In this document: positions 1 to 12,092 of the stretch, in pieces
Layout: each line of letters starts with the position of its first letter
Numbering within the stretch: position 1 is the stretch's first letter
Assembly (NCBI GenBank): GCA_028551475.1
Contig: CM052360.1
Span: 18,712,501-18,776,500 of the forward strand
Direction: 5' to 3'
Length of the DNA stretch: 64,000 nt
DNA from: Casuarina equisetifolia
Taxonomy: Eukaryota > Streptophyta > Magnoliopsida > Fagales > Casuarinaceae
Translations under genes and position numbers: made by a program
The notes under the pieces: model-generated
What the model was told of the DNA's origin: nothing
What the model saw: the letters and a program-made list of their open reading frames with translations, nothing else
Databases searched by the model: none

Positions 1-3000
1 GTACGCTCTTTTGCATCAACGCTTGGGTCATTCCTCACTTAAAACTTTTCATTCTCACAGACGATTTTTTTCTTGTCCCTTTGATTTTCAATGTTTTATT
101 TGTCCTTTAGCCAAACAAACCCGTGCCCCGTTTCCCTCTCGTCAACACTGCACCACCTCCATTTTGAACTCATCCATATGGATGTTTAGGGTCCTCATCG
201 GACCCCCACTCATGATGGTGCTCGTTACTTCCTCACCATTGTGGATGATTTTTCTCGAGCTACCTGGACCTTTGTTCTTCCCTTTAAAAGCCAAGTTTTC
301 TCTAAAATTTAATAGTTTCTCTCCCTTGTCTCCACTTAATTCAATTCTGTTGTTCGCCGCATTCGCTCTGACAATGGAACTGAATTCTTTTCTTCTGAAT
401 GTTGTTCGTTTCTTTCCTCGCGTGGCATCCTTCATGAGACCTCTTGTGTTCACACTCCCCAACAAAATGGAGTTGTTAAATGGAAACATCAGCACTTGCT
501 TGATGTCGCTCGTGCTCTCATGTTTCAAGCTCACATCCCTCCTCGTTTTTGGGGTGAATGCCTCCTCACTGCCACCTATCTCATTAACCGTCTTCCTTCC
601 TCCTCTCTTCATGGCCTTAGCCTTTTTGAAAAACTTTTTGGAAAACCCCCTGTTATTAATCATCTTCGTATTTTTGGGTGTCGCAATTTTGCTTCCACCC
701 TCGGTACTCGTGACAAATTCAGTCCTCGTGCCCTCCCTTGTATTTTCATGGGATATCCTTCCTCTCAGAAGGGTTACCGTCTTTACGACCCTGCCTCTGA
801 CAAATTTTTTGTTAGTCGAGATGTTATTTTTCAAGAGACTAATTTTCCTTTCTCTCCTCCAACTGCCTCTCCTCCGATCACGTCTGCCGCCCCTTCAGTT
901 CCTACTATGCAGCTCGATGAACCTTATACTTCCTCGTCCCTACCAGTTGATCTCCCTAACCTCCCTGAGCCCCCTTTCCCCAACCCTACCACCATTTTGG
1001 ATGATATCATATCCCCTTCCCCCCCTCTTGTTCCTGCTCCTAATCCAAGCCTAGATTCCTCTCTTCCCACTACCCTTGATACCACCTTACGCCATTCAAG
1101 TCGACCTAGTCGCCCACCTATTTGGACCTCTAACTACATATGTCCTACCCTTCCTTTGACTTCTAACACCTCTGCCTACCCCATCTCCAATTATGTCTCC
1201 CTTCAACAATGTCACCCACTTCATCAACATTTCATTGCCTCCATCTCTGCCATCCATGAACCTTCCACTTATCATGAAGCCGCTTCTGATCCTAATTGGA
1301 TAGATGCTATGCACCATGAACTCACTACTTTAGAGGCTAACCACACATGGGATGTGGTTCCTTTGCCCCCTAATCGACGTCCTATTGGGTGTAAATGGGT
1401 GTACAAAGTGAAGTATCATGTTGATGGTTCCATTGAGCGGTATAAGGCCCGTCTGGTGGCCAAAGGCTTTAATCAACGTGAGGGCATCGATTACCAGGAT
1501 ACATTTTCTCCCACTGCAAAGCATGTCACAGTTTGTCTCATCATCATTATTGCTGTTGTTCATGATTGGCCCCTTTACCAGATGGATGTTCAAAATGCTT
1601 TTCTTCATGGTGATCTTTCTGAGGAGGTATATATGGAGCTTCCCCCTGTATTTCACAATCAGGGGGAGCATCTAGTCTGTCGATTGTGAAAATCCCTTTA
1701 TGGGTTGAAGCAAGCATCCCGTCAATGGAATGCTAAGTTTACTGGAGCATTGATTGCACATGGTTTTGTCCAATCTTATCATGACTACTCCCTATTCACT
1801 AAGGCCAGAGGTAACTCTTTTGTGGCATTACTCATTTATGTTGATGATATATTGATCACAGGCAACAGTCAGGCAGCTATAACAGATCTCAAACGATATC
1901 TTCATGCTACCTTCTTCATAAAAGACCTGGGTCAATCAAAATTCTTCTTGGGAATCGAAATAGCCCGTTCTTCAGAAGGCATCTCACTCAGCCAACGTAA
2001 GTACACATTAGAATTAATCTCTGAGGCTGGATTGGCAGGTTCGAGACCGTCTGTAATTTCGATGGAACAAAACAAGAAGTTCACAAGCATTGAATATGAT
2101 GTTAGTTCAGAAGAGAAAACCGATGACCCGCTTCTTACAGATCCATCCACCTATCAGAGACTGGTTGGAAGGTTGATATATCTGACTCTCACTCGACCTG
2201 ATATCACTTTTTCAGTTTAACTTCTCAGTCAGTTCATGCATAATCTGAAACAGTCCCACATGGAGGCAACACTGAAGGTAATTAAATACCTTAAGAGTTG
2301 CCCAGCTCTTGGCCTTATGTTCCCATCCTCATCCAAATTCGAGCTTGGAGCACATTGTGATTCAGACTACAGTACATGCCCTATGACAAGAAGGTCAACG
2401 ACAGGATTTTGCATAATGCTTGGAGATTCCTTGATTTCATGGCGGTCCAAGAAACAACCAACTGTATCCTTGTCATCAGCAGAAGCAGAATATAGAGTCA
2501 TGCAAGTAACGACATGTGAGATAGTATGGATTATAGGGTTACTCAAAGACTTTGGTTTTCAGATGCGACATCCAGTACTATTATATTGTGATAATGAGGC
2601 AGTAGAGAAGATAGCAGCAAATCTGATCTTTCATGAACGTACAAAGCACATTGAGGTGGAATGTCACTATGTAAGAGAAAAACTTCAACAAGGAATAATC
2701 ACAACTCGACACGTTTCTACCAAGGAACAACCAGCTTATCTTTTGACAAAGGCACTTTGCAGCAAACAACATTGGCATCTTCTCTCCAAGCTCAGAGTAT
2801 TTGATCTCTTCAAATCTCTGGCTTGAGGGGGAGTGTTGATATTTGAATTTCTTACCTAATACCTTACCATAATTGTCCCTAATTATGTGTTTGTGTTAGG
2901 TAGAATATTATGTAATTATTGTAATTATTATGTTTTCCTTGTTTAGATTAGGTTTACAGCATATAAATGTATGCTTGCTATTGTAAAGAATTAGATTAAT

Positions 3001-3059
3001 ACAAATCAAATATTTGCTCACCTATCGGCCTCTCTCTTCCGCCATCTCAAAATCTTACA
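1..3059 (+). mobile_element. Ty1/copia retrotransposon, 3' part (pol + 3' LTR), decayed
   Basis: Remains of a copia polyprotein with the domains in copia order. A GAG-pre-integrase LHQRLGH motif is near position 11. Integrase core signatures follow (VDDF at 241, SDNGTEF near 367). Reverse transcriptase carries KARLVAKGFNQ near 1444 and an intact YVDD at 1837-1848. RNase H carries SSAEAEYR near 2480 and TKHIEVECHYVRE near 2640. Most of the frame is frame 1, but it is broken by a frameshift before position 160 and by stops at 187, about 309, 1687 and 2218, so it cannot be autonomous. The pol frame ends at 2826, followed by a polypurine tract (2825-2833) and a short 3' LTR. Gag, protease and the 5' LTR lie beyond the left edge. 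Being in the same orientation as the second copia, it may also sit in intron 3 of monooxygenase copy A; this is inferred, because exon 4 of copy A is not seen to its right. Confidence 0.93.
2834..3059 (+). repeat. 3' LTR of the left copia element
   Basis: It begins TGTTGATATTTG directly after the purine run GAGGGGGAG and ends AATCTTACA, giving the usual TG...CA termini at about 226 bp. A TATA-like stretch (CATATAAATG) lies near 2960. The partner LTR is outside the window, so the boundaries rest on the polypurine tract and termini only. Confidence 0.75.
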
Positions 3060-4085
3060 TCTATTATAAACTCTTCTAAATATAAAACATTGACATGAAT
3101 CTCCTTCTAACCACGTGCAAATGGTCCTCTACTATTGTCTCCTTCAAACGTCGACCAAGCACGCAAACTGGGAAGGGTCCTAGGCTGACAACAAAAGGAA
3201 AGTATTCTAATGCCCAAAACAACTAAAAACAGGGAGAGTCGAATAGTAGGTAATACAATGCATGACCAAAAGTTGCAAAAGACAAACAACAAACAAAACG
3301 ACATAACCTACAGGGCACATTGAAGTGGTTAAAGCAAAATTATATGGTCTAAGTGACATGTATACACCACTGTGGAAACATATGTAGCTAAAACTTTACA
3401 AAAGTCCTCGCAAGACACCTTGCCGAAACAACTTATCACAGAGTGATACAATTACGCAAATGGAGGAAAAGTCCCATTGTATTGAAGTGAGTAAAATTGT
3501 ACAATATGATGTCCTTAAATACAAGCTTACGTGAGACCTACATGGAAAGCCATATAATGGAAAATATTTACATTACCACTATAATTATAAATATCTAACC
3601 TAAAAATTGTACAATATGCAGTTATAAATCGTGGGATTTTGCAATGACCAACTATGGATATTTGTGACATCCTTTTCATTACAACTATAATTAAATATCC
3701 AACCTAAAAGTTAGATGAAACACATTATCTTATAGGTATGACTTTTAATAATGGCAATGTATGACCATTGGCCATATATTAACACACCTCCTCATTATCA
3801 TGTTGCTACATTACATAAGCAATATGTGAGCTTAAATTAGTATAAGTTTAGAAGAGTGCTAAGAGAAATCCTAATTCTAATATCATATTCAAATGCCTAA
3901 AATGTAACTTAGAAGTTGACTTAAGATGTAGTAAAATTCATTATATTATAAATATTTTTTATAATTTTCTTAATAACGTGAAACTCATCAGCCATATTTT
4001 AACAAAATCTTTATTAAATTAAGAAAGGTTATAAAAGGGACCACTACAAATAACCCCAGAAATGGGGTTGGGAATAGTGTGAAGC
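3060..4085. other. Relic of monooxygenase copy A intron 3, plus unassigned sequence
   Basis: About 3780-4085 is clearly homologous to 17370-17680 (intron 3 of monooxygenase copy B). About 3630-3720 resembles 23215-23280 (intron 3 of copy C). This is therefore the distal half of copy A intron 3. Exon 4 of copy A, expected next, is not present up to 3060. I recognise nothing in 3060-3600. Confidence 0.65.
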
Positions 4086-4899
4086 TGTTAAGAATATCAG
4101 TACCTCACTCACCATTGTAGGAATGGATGTAGAACCACCTCTGGACATATTTAGTAATGCAACTCACGCACCATGGCCATCTTACCTTCATGAAGAATCA
4201 ACAAACAAACTTTAGGTCTCTCCAATGTTAAGATATCTTGTTGTTAAAATAGCTCAACTCTACCCGACACTTGATGTTGCTCCATATACTGCACATTCAC
4301 AACACACGAGTGTGCATATGCTTCACATAACCTACAACCAACTGACACCAGGCATTGGAACGCTTTCAGTAAGACATGAGATTCCTTTACAACCACATTA
4401 TAATTCTACCTTTGTGAAGTATACTTAAAAGAGTGACAAGAGTCCACACATGGAAGACATGCTCACATCACTAATCTCAAGAAAGTCTAGAAATCATACC
4501 TATGGACACATGAAGTATCTCAAAGGAGAGCCAAGTAACCAATACACAAGCAATCTTACAGCTCATTTTACAATTGGATAAGTCAGCACCTCCTTAGGAC
4601 TCTCACATCATCTTCTAGAAGAACATAACTTGAAGGCCAAACAAAAGAAACAAGAAGTAGCCAACCATTTTAACATAAGTGGCACTGCCTAAGCTTATGT
4701 AAACCAAAATTGTAATGATAAGGAAAGATGAAATGTAGCTTTATGCCTTTCCTCTCTCTATAAATATGTAAGTCTAAGAAGACCTACTCACTTAAAACTA
4801 CTAGTTAAAAGTGAAAGGCTTTTGTTGTAACCTCTATCATAATCTAAAGCCAATGTGTGACGTTAACACCCACTTCCTCGTGTGTCTTACATTTTCTCT
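4086..4899 (+). repeat. 5' LTR of the second copia
   Basis: It aligns along its length with 11240-12053, with shared landmarks such as AAGAGTGACAAGAGTCCACA and CTTACATTTTCT. It starts TGTTAAGAATATC. The exact 3' end is uncertain by 1-3 bases. Small ORFs inside it are not genes. Confidence 0.85.
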
Positions 4900-4906
4900 T
4901 GGTATT

Positions 4907-6636
4907 TGTTCGGTGAAATTTAAATGCAAGTGTACATGTCAAACAAGTAATATAATGATGAGTACAGATATCGTCCCACGAAGACTGGTGTTTACTAAAC
5001 TAATTAATTACTAATGGTGAACAACTCCTAGAATTTATCTAGCCAACCGAAATGGTAAATTGTGAATTTAATAACTAAATCTAATCTAAACTTGACAAAC
5101 AAAAGATGTTAGAGCATCTGATTTCACCTAATTACTAGGTACAAATGTCGATTATCCATGCTAGCAAGATTAATTCTACTTATGTGATGATGAAATTTTC
5201 TAATTTATTTACTATCCTATGTCTAGGTATAGCAAACTTATTTAGTTCATTAATTCACTATATCTCTATATGTGAATTGAAAAAAACCAAATGCATTAGG
5301 ATCTGTGAATATTCCTGGTTTACAATAAATCTTTCGATCATCTTATCACCAAAAGCCACACAAATAACATGGTATATGTCTATCCATATTAATCTATGGT
5401 TGCATATTACAAGAAGCAACTACATGTTATTTCCTGTCGGTCTCTAACATGCAAATCAAGTCATCTAGGTGGTAGCTAATCACCTAAAAGCATTAAACTC
5501 CGTAACATGCAACTTCACATTCATAAAATATCTCACAAAACGTAAATAATCATAACATTCATACATTATAATTAAGTTCCATCATAGCTCTAACATATTA
5601 AACTAAAACAACATATTTAAAGAACCTAAATTAGTGCAAAAACGTAAACAAAGCATTATGGAATTTAAAAACATTAAAGCTGTCACCAAATGTCTTCAAA
5701 TCACAAAATAAATTACACAAATTTGCACATCACAGGGTGAAGAAGAAGCTGTCTGAAGAATGGAAGAAAAATGACTCAAAACACGCCCTCACGCACTTTC
5801 GCACGCGCCTCTACACGCCGGTGACACGTGCCGCCGTCGTCTGCCACCGGTCTTCACAGAAACTTCCAGAAAGGTAGATCGGGATGTCTGGAGTTCCAAT
5901 CTATCGAGATTTTACTCAAAATAGCACCAGAAGTGCGTAGATCTGGCAATAGAGGTTCAGACAGCGTTCGGCATTCTTCGCCGGAAAACCACCAGAAACT
6001 GCACAGAACAGGTCAGAAACTCCCTTAGATGGCCGGAATCGCTCAGATCTCATCGAGCTACGGGCTATGCACAGATCATTGAAGAAAAAAGGTTTTGGGT
6101 TTCTCGCTGGAAAAGAACACCGGTGGTCTGCTGTCACACGATCGCCAGGTCCTATGCCTGAGACGCACGCTGTCGCGCGTCGTCTTTGACCTCTGGCAAG
6201 GTCCCCTGCCGCCTCTCTGCTCTCCCTCTTTTTCAGTTTCTCTAAGCTTAAAACCCGTTCTCTCTACTCGATTATTCACCGCCATTAATACACGACCCTC
6301 TTCTCTTTTGTTAATCCGCTTCCAAAACCCAGTAGGTCACGACTTTCCTTTCTTCCTTTGACTTTCTTTTTTTTCTCATTTTCTTTCTTTTTCCATGATA
6401 ATTCACGTGTTTCCTTTTTGCTTCTTTTTTCGTCTTTTTCTTCTCCTTGCTTCTCATGTGCTTCATAGATAAATGATAAATATTGATTTTGCGTGATTTA
6501 TTGCTTCTTTTTCTTCTATTTTGGGTTTACTACATAAAATAACAAAACATAATTAAATACAAATATAATTTAATAAAAAATATATTAAATATTACCTAAA
6601 ATAAACAAAATAACTCTATATAAAATAGAGTTATCA
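4907..6636. mobile_element. Solo LTR-like insertion (1730 bp) in the copia primer-binding site
   Basis: It begins TGTTCGG and ends TTATCA (TG...CA) and is flanked on both sides by GTATT (4902-4906 and 6637-6641), a perfect 5-bp target-site duplication. Removing it joins the two halves of a tRNA-Met-type primer-binding site just after the 5' LTR. No coding domains or internal terminal repeats are visible, so a solo LTR of an unrelated, probably Ty3/gypsy, family is the best reading. A non-autonomous LTR element is the alternative. The middle (about 5780-6250) is clearly more GC-rich than the surroundings. Confidence 0.8.
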
Positions 6637-6649
6637 GTATTGGAGCAAA

Positions 6650-7735
6650 TTATGATCCACACCGTTCCAAACCATGTCTTAACTTTCCCACCTCAAAATA
6701 CTAGTAGTATCTTTTGCTACTCCAATTATGGCTTTGAGAACCTTTTGTCCTTTTCCAACTTCAATCAATGTGAGCAATTTTGTCACTATCAAGCTCACCG
6801 AAGGAAATTATTTACCTTGGATGACTCAAATAAAGTCTCTTATCCAAACCCAAAAGCTACTCGGTTTTATCAATGGAGAAACTAAGTGTCTATCAGTTAC
6901 TTGCACCACTAGCGACCAAGAAAAGCATAACCCCAATTTTAATGCCCAGGTATAGAGCAACACTCTTGTTAAGTCCTAGATTATTAGTACTTTATCCAAG
7001 GAAGCACTTGGTCGTATATTTGAGCTAAACACATCAATAGATGTATGGGAAGGTCTAGCAAATCATTTTGGTCAAAAGACAAAAGCTAGATAGTTTGACC
7101 TTTTATCATAACTCCATAATCGCAACAAAGAAGGCAAACCATTTTCAACCTTTTTGTCATAATTAAAAGGGCTATTAAACTAGCTCAGCTCAATTGGAAA
7201 ACCTCTATCAGACTCAACTAAGACTTTCAAACTACTTGAAAGCTTAAGGCAGGAGTACAAGGCCCTCAAAACCATAATATTTCATCCACCTATTCCACAG
7301 TTTCATGAAGTAGTCTCTTAACTTCAAGGTTATGAGGCACGACATAGCAAATACCTATCATCTGTTGTGACAAGCAACCATAATGAAAATCTATCCTACA
7401 CTACACAACGGAACAGTAGAGGAGGATGTGTGAACTTTTGCAACACCCCTCGCGAGAGAAACTTAACACCCAACTTCTTTTCACAAGGAAGGAGCTTTAA
7501 CCCAAAAGCAGCAAACTTCCACACCATCAGTTCATTTGGGCCAAACAACATAAATATATCAAAATCAAGCCTCAATACAGGCAAAAACTCAGGAAGGACA
7601 TCCAACTTCGACAATAAATCCTTAGTGTCCTATCAGATATGTGAAAAGAAAGGGCATACAGTCGTAGAATGTTGGAAGTGCTTTGATCACACCTATCAGA
7701 CAAATAAAATACCCAAAGCTTTAGTTGCACCTTAA
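6650..7735 (+). pseudogene. Copia gag relic
   Basis: The reading frame from about 6728 contains the plant copia gag N-terminal signature (VTIKLTEGNYLPWMTQIKS), then EGLANHFGQK-like sequence near 7050. A degenerate zinc knuckle lies near 7640-7690 (YQICEKKGHTVVECW, where the first Cys of the CX2C pair is replaced by Tyr). Stops occur near 6955, 6979, 7093 and 7110, among other places. It encoded the nucleocapsid protein of the element and is now dead. Confidence 0.85.
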
Positions 7736-10700
7736 ATTTCAAAAAATAGAAATGAAGAATGGGTTTTAGACTTGGGTGCTTCTACTCACATAGTAGATAC
7801 ACCATGTAATCTTACCACTTTATCTAAATATAAAGGCTCTAATGGAATCCAAATCGAAAATGGTAAAATTCTCCTAGTTTCTCACATTGGAGAAACTTCC
7901 TTAAACAAAGGATGTATCAAACTTAATTTGGTACTAATATGTCCTAGTATGAAGAAAAACCTTCTATCAATTGCTAAGCTTACTACAAATTATCCTTGTG
8001 TTGTTATTTTTGACAAAAGTTCATTCATTATTAAGGATCTGATAACGGAGGAAATCCTCCTTAAGGGACATAGAAAAGGTGATATCTATGTACTGCCTTA
8101 AAAAAATCAGCATGCGTACTTCTCCATTTACCAATAACCATAAACAACAGTACATGGCATAAGCGTTTAGGTCACGCTAACCTACAACGCTTAAAGTATT
8201 TATAAAATTAAAAGCTTATCATATTACAAGGCGATCTTATGAATCTTTATCGTATTTGCATGGAAAAGAAAAGTCATAAGTCTCCATTTTCAAAAACACT
8301 TTCAAGAACCTCGGCACCTTTGGAAAAGTCCATAGCAACCTTTGGGGGCCCTCCCCTATAACATCATGTTAAGGCTTCTTGTACTATGTTGTACTTGTAG
8401 ATGACTTTACACGTTATACATGGATCTACCCAATAAAAAGAAAATTGAAATTTTGCTAAATATTTCAAGATTTCCAAGTCATGGTAGAACGCTAATTCAA
8501 CATCAAGCTTAAAATATTACACTCTGACAATGAAAGGGAATACACTAGCTTTAAGCTAGAAAAACACTTGCAACAAAATGGAGTCATTCATCAATTTTTA
8601 TGTCCCTATACGCCACAACAAAATGACATAGCAGAACAAAAACACCGACATATCACAAAATTGGGGCATTCTATGATGCGGCAATCAAGTACTCCACCTA
8701 AATATTAGGTTAAAGCCTTTACTACAATCGTGTACATTATAAACAAGCTTCCTACAAAAATACTAGAACATTCCTCACCATATGAAGTCCTCTACGGAAG
8801 GAAGCCAGATTACAACTCAATGAGAGTTTTTGGATCACAATGTTTTTCATGTCTACGGCATATCCTAATTGATAAACTATTAACTAAATCAATCGAATGT
8901 GTATTTGTTGGCTACAGTTCCAAGTACAAAGGGTACAGATGCCTACAGCATGATGAACAAACCTTCCCTTTTGTAGAAAATAATCCTTCATAAAAGAACA
9001 AGGAAGTTAGCCTGTAGTTCTCCTTCAACCAAACTCATAATAGAAGAAAAACATAATGAATCATGCCCAAAACCTACTGATGGATTTACCGATTTGGAAA
9101 CATATATGATACCATATCGAGTGACACAAACACCATCTCATAATAGAGTAGGTGAAAGACAGCAAGATCATTTCCAAGGATGCCTCAGTTGTCCTAATCA
9201 AACCTTAGTATGCAACAACAACTCCAATACCTCCACCGTAGTACCAGTGCAGGAAAATCCCACTCAAAATCTAAAGCTCATCACCAACTCTAAAACCCAT
9301 AAAGATTATGCAACAAAAGAAAGGCAAGGTCAAGGTTCACTAGAGAAAGCTGAATCTTTGGACAAAGTATATCAAACATGTGTTGATTTAAGGACACTTA
9401 CAACTAGACCTATATCAACCTCAAGAGTAAAACCATAAGATTTGAATATGTCTTCCAAATCAATACCACATATCCCTAAAAATCCTCAAAATAATAATAA
9501 CCTCACTAAGGAACGAAATGTTAAATACATGCTAACTCAAGACTATGATGCCAAAAACATATATAGCCCTAGACCCTCCTCATCAAAGTATCAACCACTC
9601 ACCAAAGCCTTCAAACCACCTCTCACCCAGACTCACAGCATGACAACCCGCAACATGAGTGGAATCACTCATCCCTATCCTTGCTATGCTCTCTCCATAG
9701 CCTTAGTTATCCATTCTGTCCCTCCAATCCCACTGAACGTTAACTAAGCCCTAGCACATTCTAGCTAGAAACAAGCTATGGAACATGAAATGGTAACTCT
9801 CTAACGTAATGGAACATTGTGCCTTGTCCTAAGAACTCTTGATATGAAAGTTGTTGAAAGTAAGTGAGTGTTCAAACTAAAACTCACACCCATCAGCTCC
9901 CTTGATAGGCTAAAAGCTAGACTCATTGCAAATGGGTTCCATCAAGGACCCGGTGTAGATTTTCTAGAAACATTTAGCTTAATGGTGAAAGCTATAACTA
10001 TACATTTAGTTCTCACTCTTGCTATAATGCAAGGATGGGAGATGCAGCAAGTTAACATAGACAACACCTTCCTACATGGTGAACTTACAAAATCAGTCTT
10101 CATGGAACAGCTAGTTAGATTTCAAGACCCTTCATGACCATATCACATGTGTGCACTGAAAAAAGCTCTATATGGGCTCAAACAGAGCCTTTAAGCTTGG
10201 TATAACCAGCTCACCGCCTTCCTGCTTAGACAAACTTTTGGTGTTCATAACATGATCCCTTTCTCTTTCTATATGAAAGAAATGGGACACATGTGTGGGT
10301 ACTGGTGTATGTCAATGACTTAATCATCACAAGTAATTCTCCCTCTCGGCTAACTAACTTTATCTACTACCTAAGTTCTGAGTTTTCTATAAAAGATCTC
10401 TACCAACTTGGATTTTTCCTTGGCATAAAAGTATTGCATGATGAAGGTGGTATCCACCTTTCTCAAGAGCAGTACATGATTAATATCCTAAGACACACTG
10501 AAATGGAGCATTGTCATCCTATTGACACTCCAATGACATCCAGACCACTGGTGGTACAAAACAGTGATTCTTTTTTTGCACAACCGAAGCTGATTAGAAG
10601 CATTCTGGGAGCATGTCAATATCTAACGTTGACCAGACCCAACCTTACATTTTCAGTAAACAAACTCGCATAGTGAATGTCAACTCCAACCATTCAAGAC

Positions 10701-11276
10701 TTCCATGAACTCAAATGAGTGTTACAGTATGTCAAGGGAACCATAGATTTGGGCTTGCGAATCTATTGTCGAAGTAGTGCCAAGCTGTATGGGTTTACCG
10801 ATACTGACTAGGCAAAATGTTCCCTCACTAGACATTCTACTTATGGATTGTGCATGTTTATAGGCAACAACTACATCTCTTGGTCTTTAAATAAACAAAC
10901 CACCATAGCATGCTCCTCTACTAAGGTAGAATATCAAGCCTTAGCTGCTAGAATTGCCGAAACAGTATGGCTTTTACATTTACTACATTAATTTGGCATA
11001 GGTTTGCACTCCCCAATAAAATTGTTCAGTGACAACATGTCGGCCTTGCAACTGACCACTAAGCCTATTTTTCATTCCCATACCAAGCACCTAGAGGTAA
11101 ATTTTCACTTTGTTAGAAAGAAAGTTGCCAAAGGCACACTTGTAATTGAATTCATTCTCTCAGCTGAACATAAGGCAAACATTTTCACTAAACCATTCCC
11201 CAAAGAGCCATTCATACTGATTAGATCCAAACTTGGCTTAGTTAGAAATATTAGTACCTTGCTCACCACTGTATGA
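7736..11276 (+). pseudogene. Copia pol relic (protease, integrase, RT, RNase H)
   Basis: Protease active-site region is DLGAST at 7769 (usual DSGAS/T). The GAG-pre-integrase motif WHKRLGHANLQRL is near 8156. Integrase fragments lie at 8360-9000 (for example NKLPTKILEHSSPYEVLYG near 8742). A long spacer runs 9000-9750. RT lies at 9860-10670, with LKARLIANGFHQG and a changed catalytic motif YVND at 10308-10319. RNase H lies at 10780-11240, with TKHLEVNFHFVRKKVAKGT. The domain order is copia, with many stops and shifts. The last codons overlap the start of the 3' LTR, ending near 11276. Confidence 0.88.
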
Positions 11277-12053
11277 ATGGATGTAGAACCACCTCTAGAC
11301 ATGTTATGTAATGCAGCTCACGCACCACGGCCATCTTACCTTCATGAAAAATCAACAAACAAACTCTGGGTCACTCCAATGTCAAGAAAAAAAAAAAAAA
11401 AAAAAGCTCAACTCTATCCAACACTTGATGTTACTCCACATACTGCACACTCACAGCATATGGGTGCACATGTGCTCCACACAACCTACAACCAGCTAAC
11501 ACCAAGCACTGGAACGACTTCATTAAGACACAAGACCCCTTTGCTACCACATCATAACTTTACCTTTGTGAAGTATACTCAAAAGAGTGACAAGAGTCCA
11601 CACATGGAAGACATGCTCACATCACCAATCTCAAGAGAGTTTAGCAATCAAACCCGTGGACACATGAAGTGGCTCAAGGGAGAGCCAAGTAACCAATACA
11701 CAAGCAATCCTACAAGTCATCTCATAATTGGAAAAGTTAGCACCTCCTTAGGACTTTAACATCATCTTCCAGAAAAACATAAGTTGCTAGTCAATTGAAA
11801 GAAGAAAGAAGTAGCCAACCACTCTAACATAGGAGGCATCGCCCAAGCTTATGTAAAGTAAAATTGTATGATGAGGAAAGATGAAGTGTAGCTTTATTCC
11901 TTTCCTCTTTCTATAAACATGTAAGTGTAAGAAGACCTACTCACTTAAAACTACTAGCTAAAAGTGAGAGGCTTTTGTTGTAACCTCTATCGCAATCTAA
12001 AGCCAACCATGTGACGTTAACACCCACTTCCTTATGTTTCTTACATTTTCTTT
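11240..12053 (+). repeat. 3' LTR of the second copia
   Basis: Homologous to 4086-4899. It has picked up an A-run of about 18 near 11389-11405. No convincing polypurine tract precedes it. The right flank (AAGCCACCTAC) continues copy A intron 3 and matches the uninterrupted copies. Confidence 0.85.
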
Positions 12054-12092
12054 CAAGCCACCTACAAGTTTTATGCTTATAGAGGCACTCAT

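Larger units (their letters stand above)
4086..12053 (+). mobile_element. Complete but dead Ty1/copia element inserted in monooxygenase copy A intron 3
   Basis: The LTRs (4086-4899 and 11240-12053) flank gag-pol relics in the plus direction. The insertion boundaries are confirmed by the paralogous copy B, where the flanks join without the element near 17690. The left flank ends GAAGC and the right flank starts with AAGCC, which is the expected short target-site duplication with perhaps one change. The two LTRs differ at many positions by eye, so the insertion is old. The body is interrupted at 4907-6636 by a younger TG...CA element. Coding regions have many stops and frameshifts, and the RT active site is changed. 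Confidence 0.9.

Noticed and set aside
142..834. 230-codon minus-strand open frame in the left copia
   Set aside because: It is antisense to the integrase region, has no recognisable domain, and the plus strand explains the sequence fully.
5828..6361. ORFs in the GC-rich centre of the solo LTR
   Set aside because: They lie in an LTR-like element with no retroelement domain and overlap on both strands.
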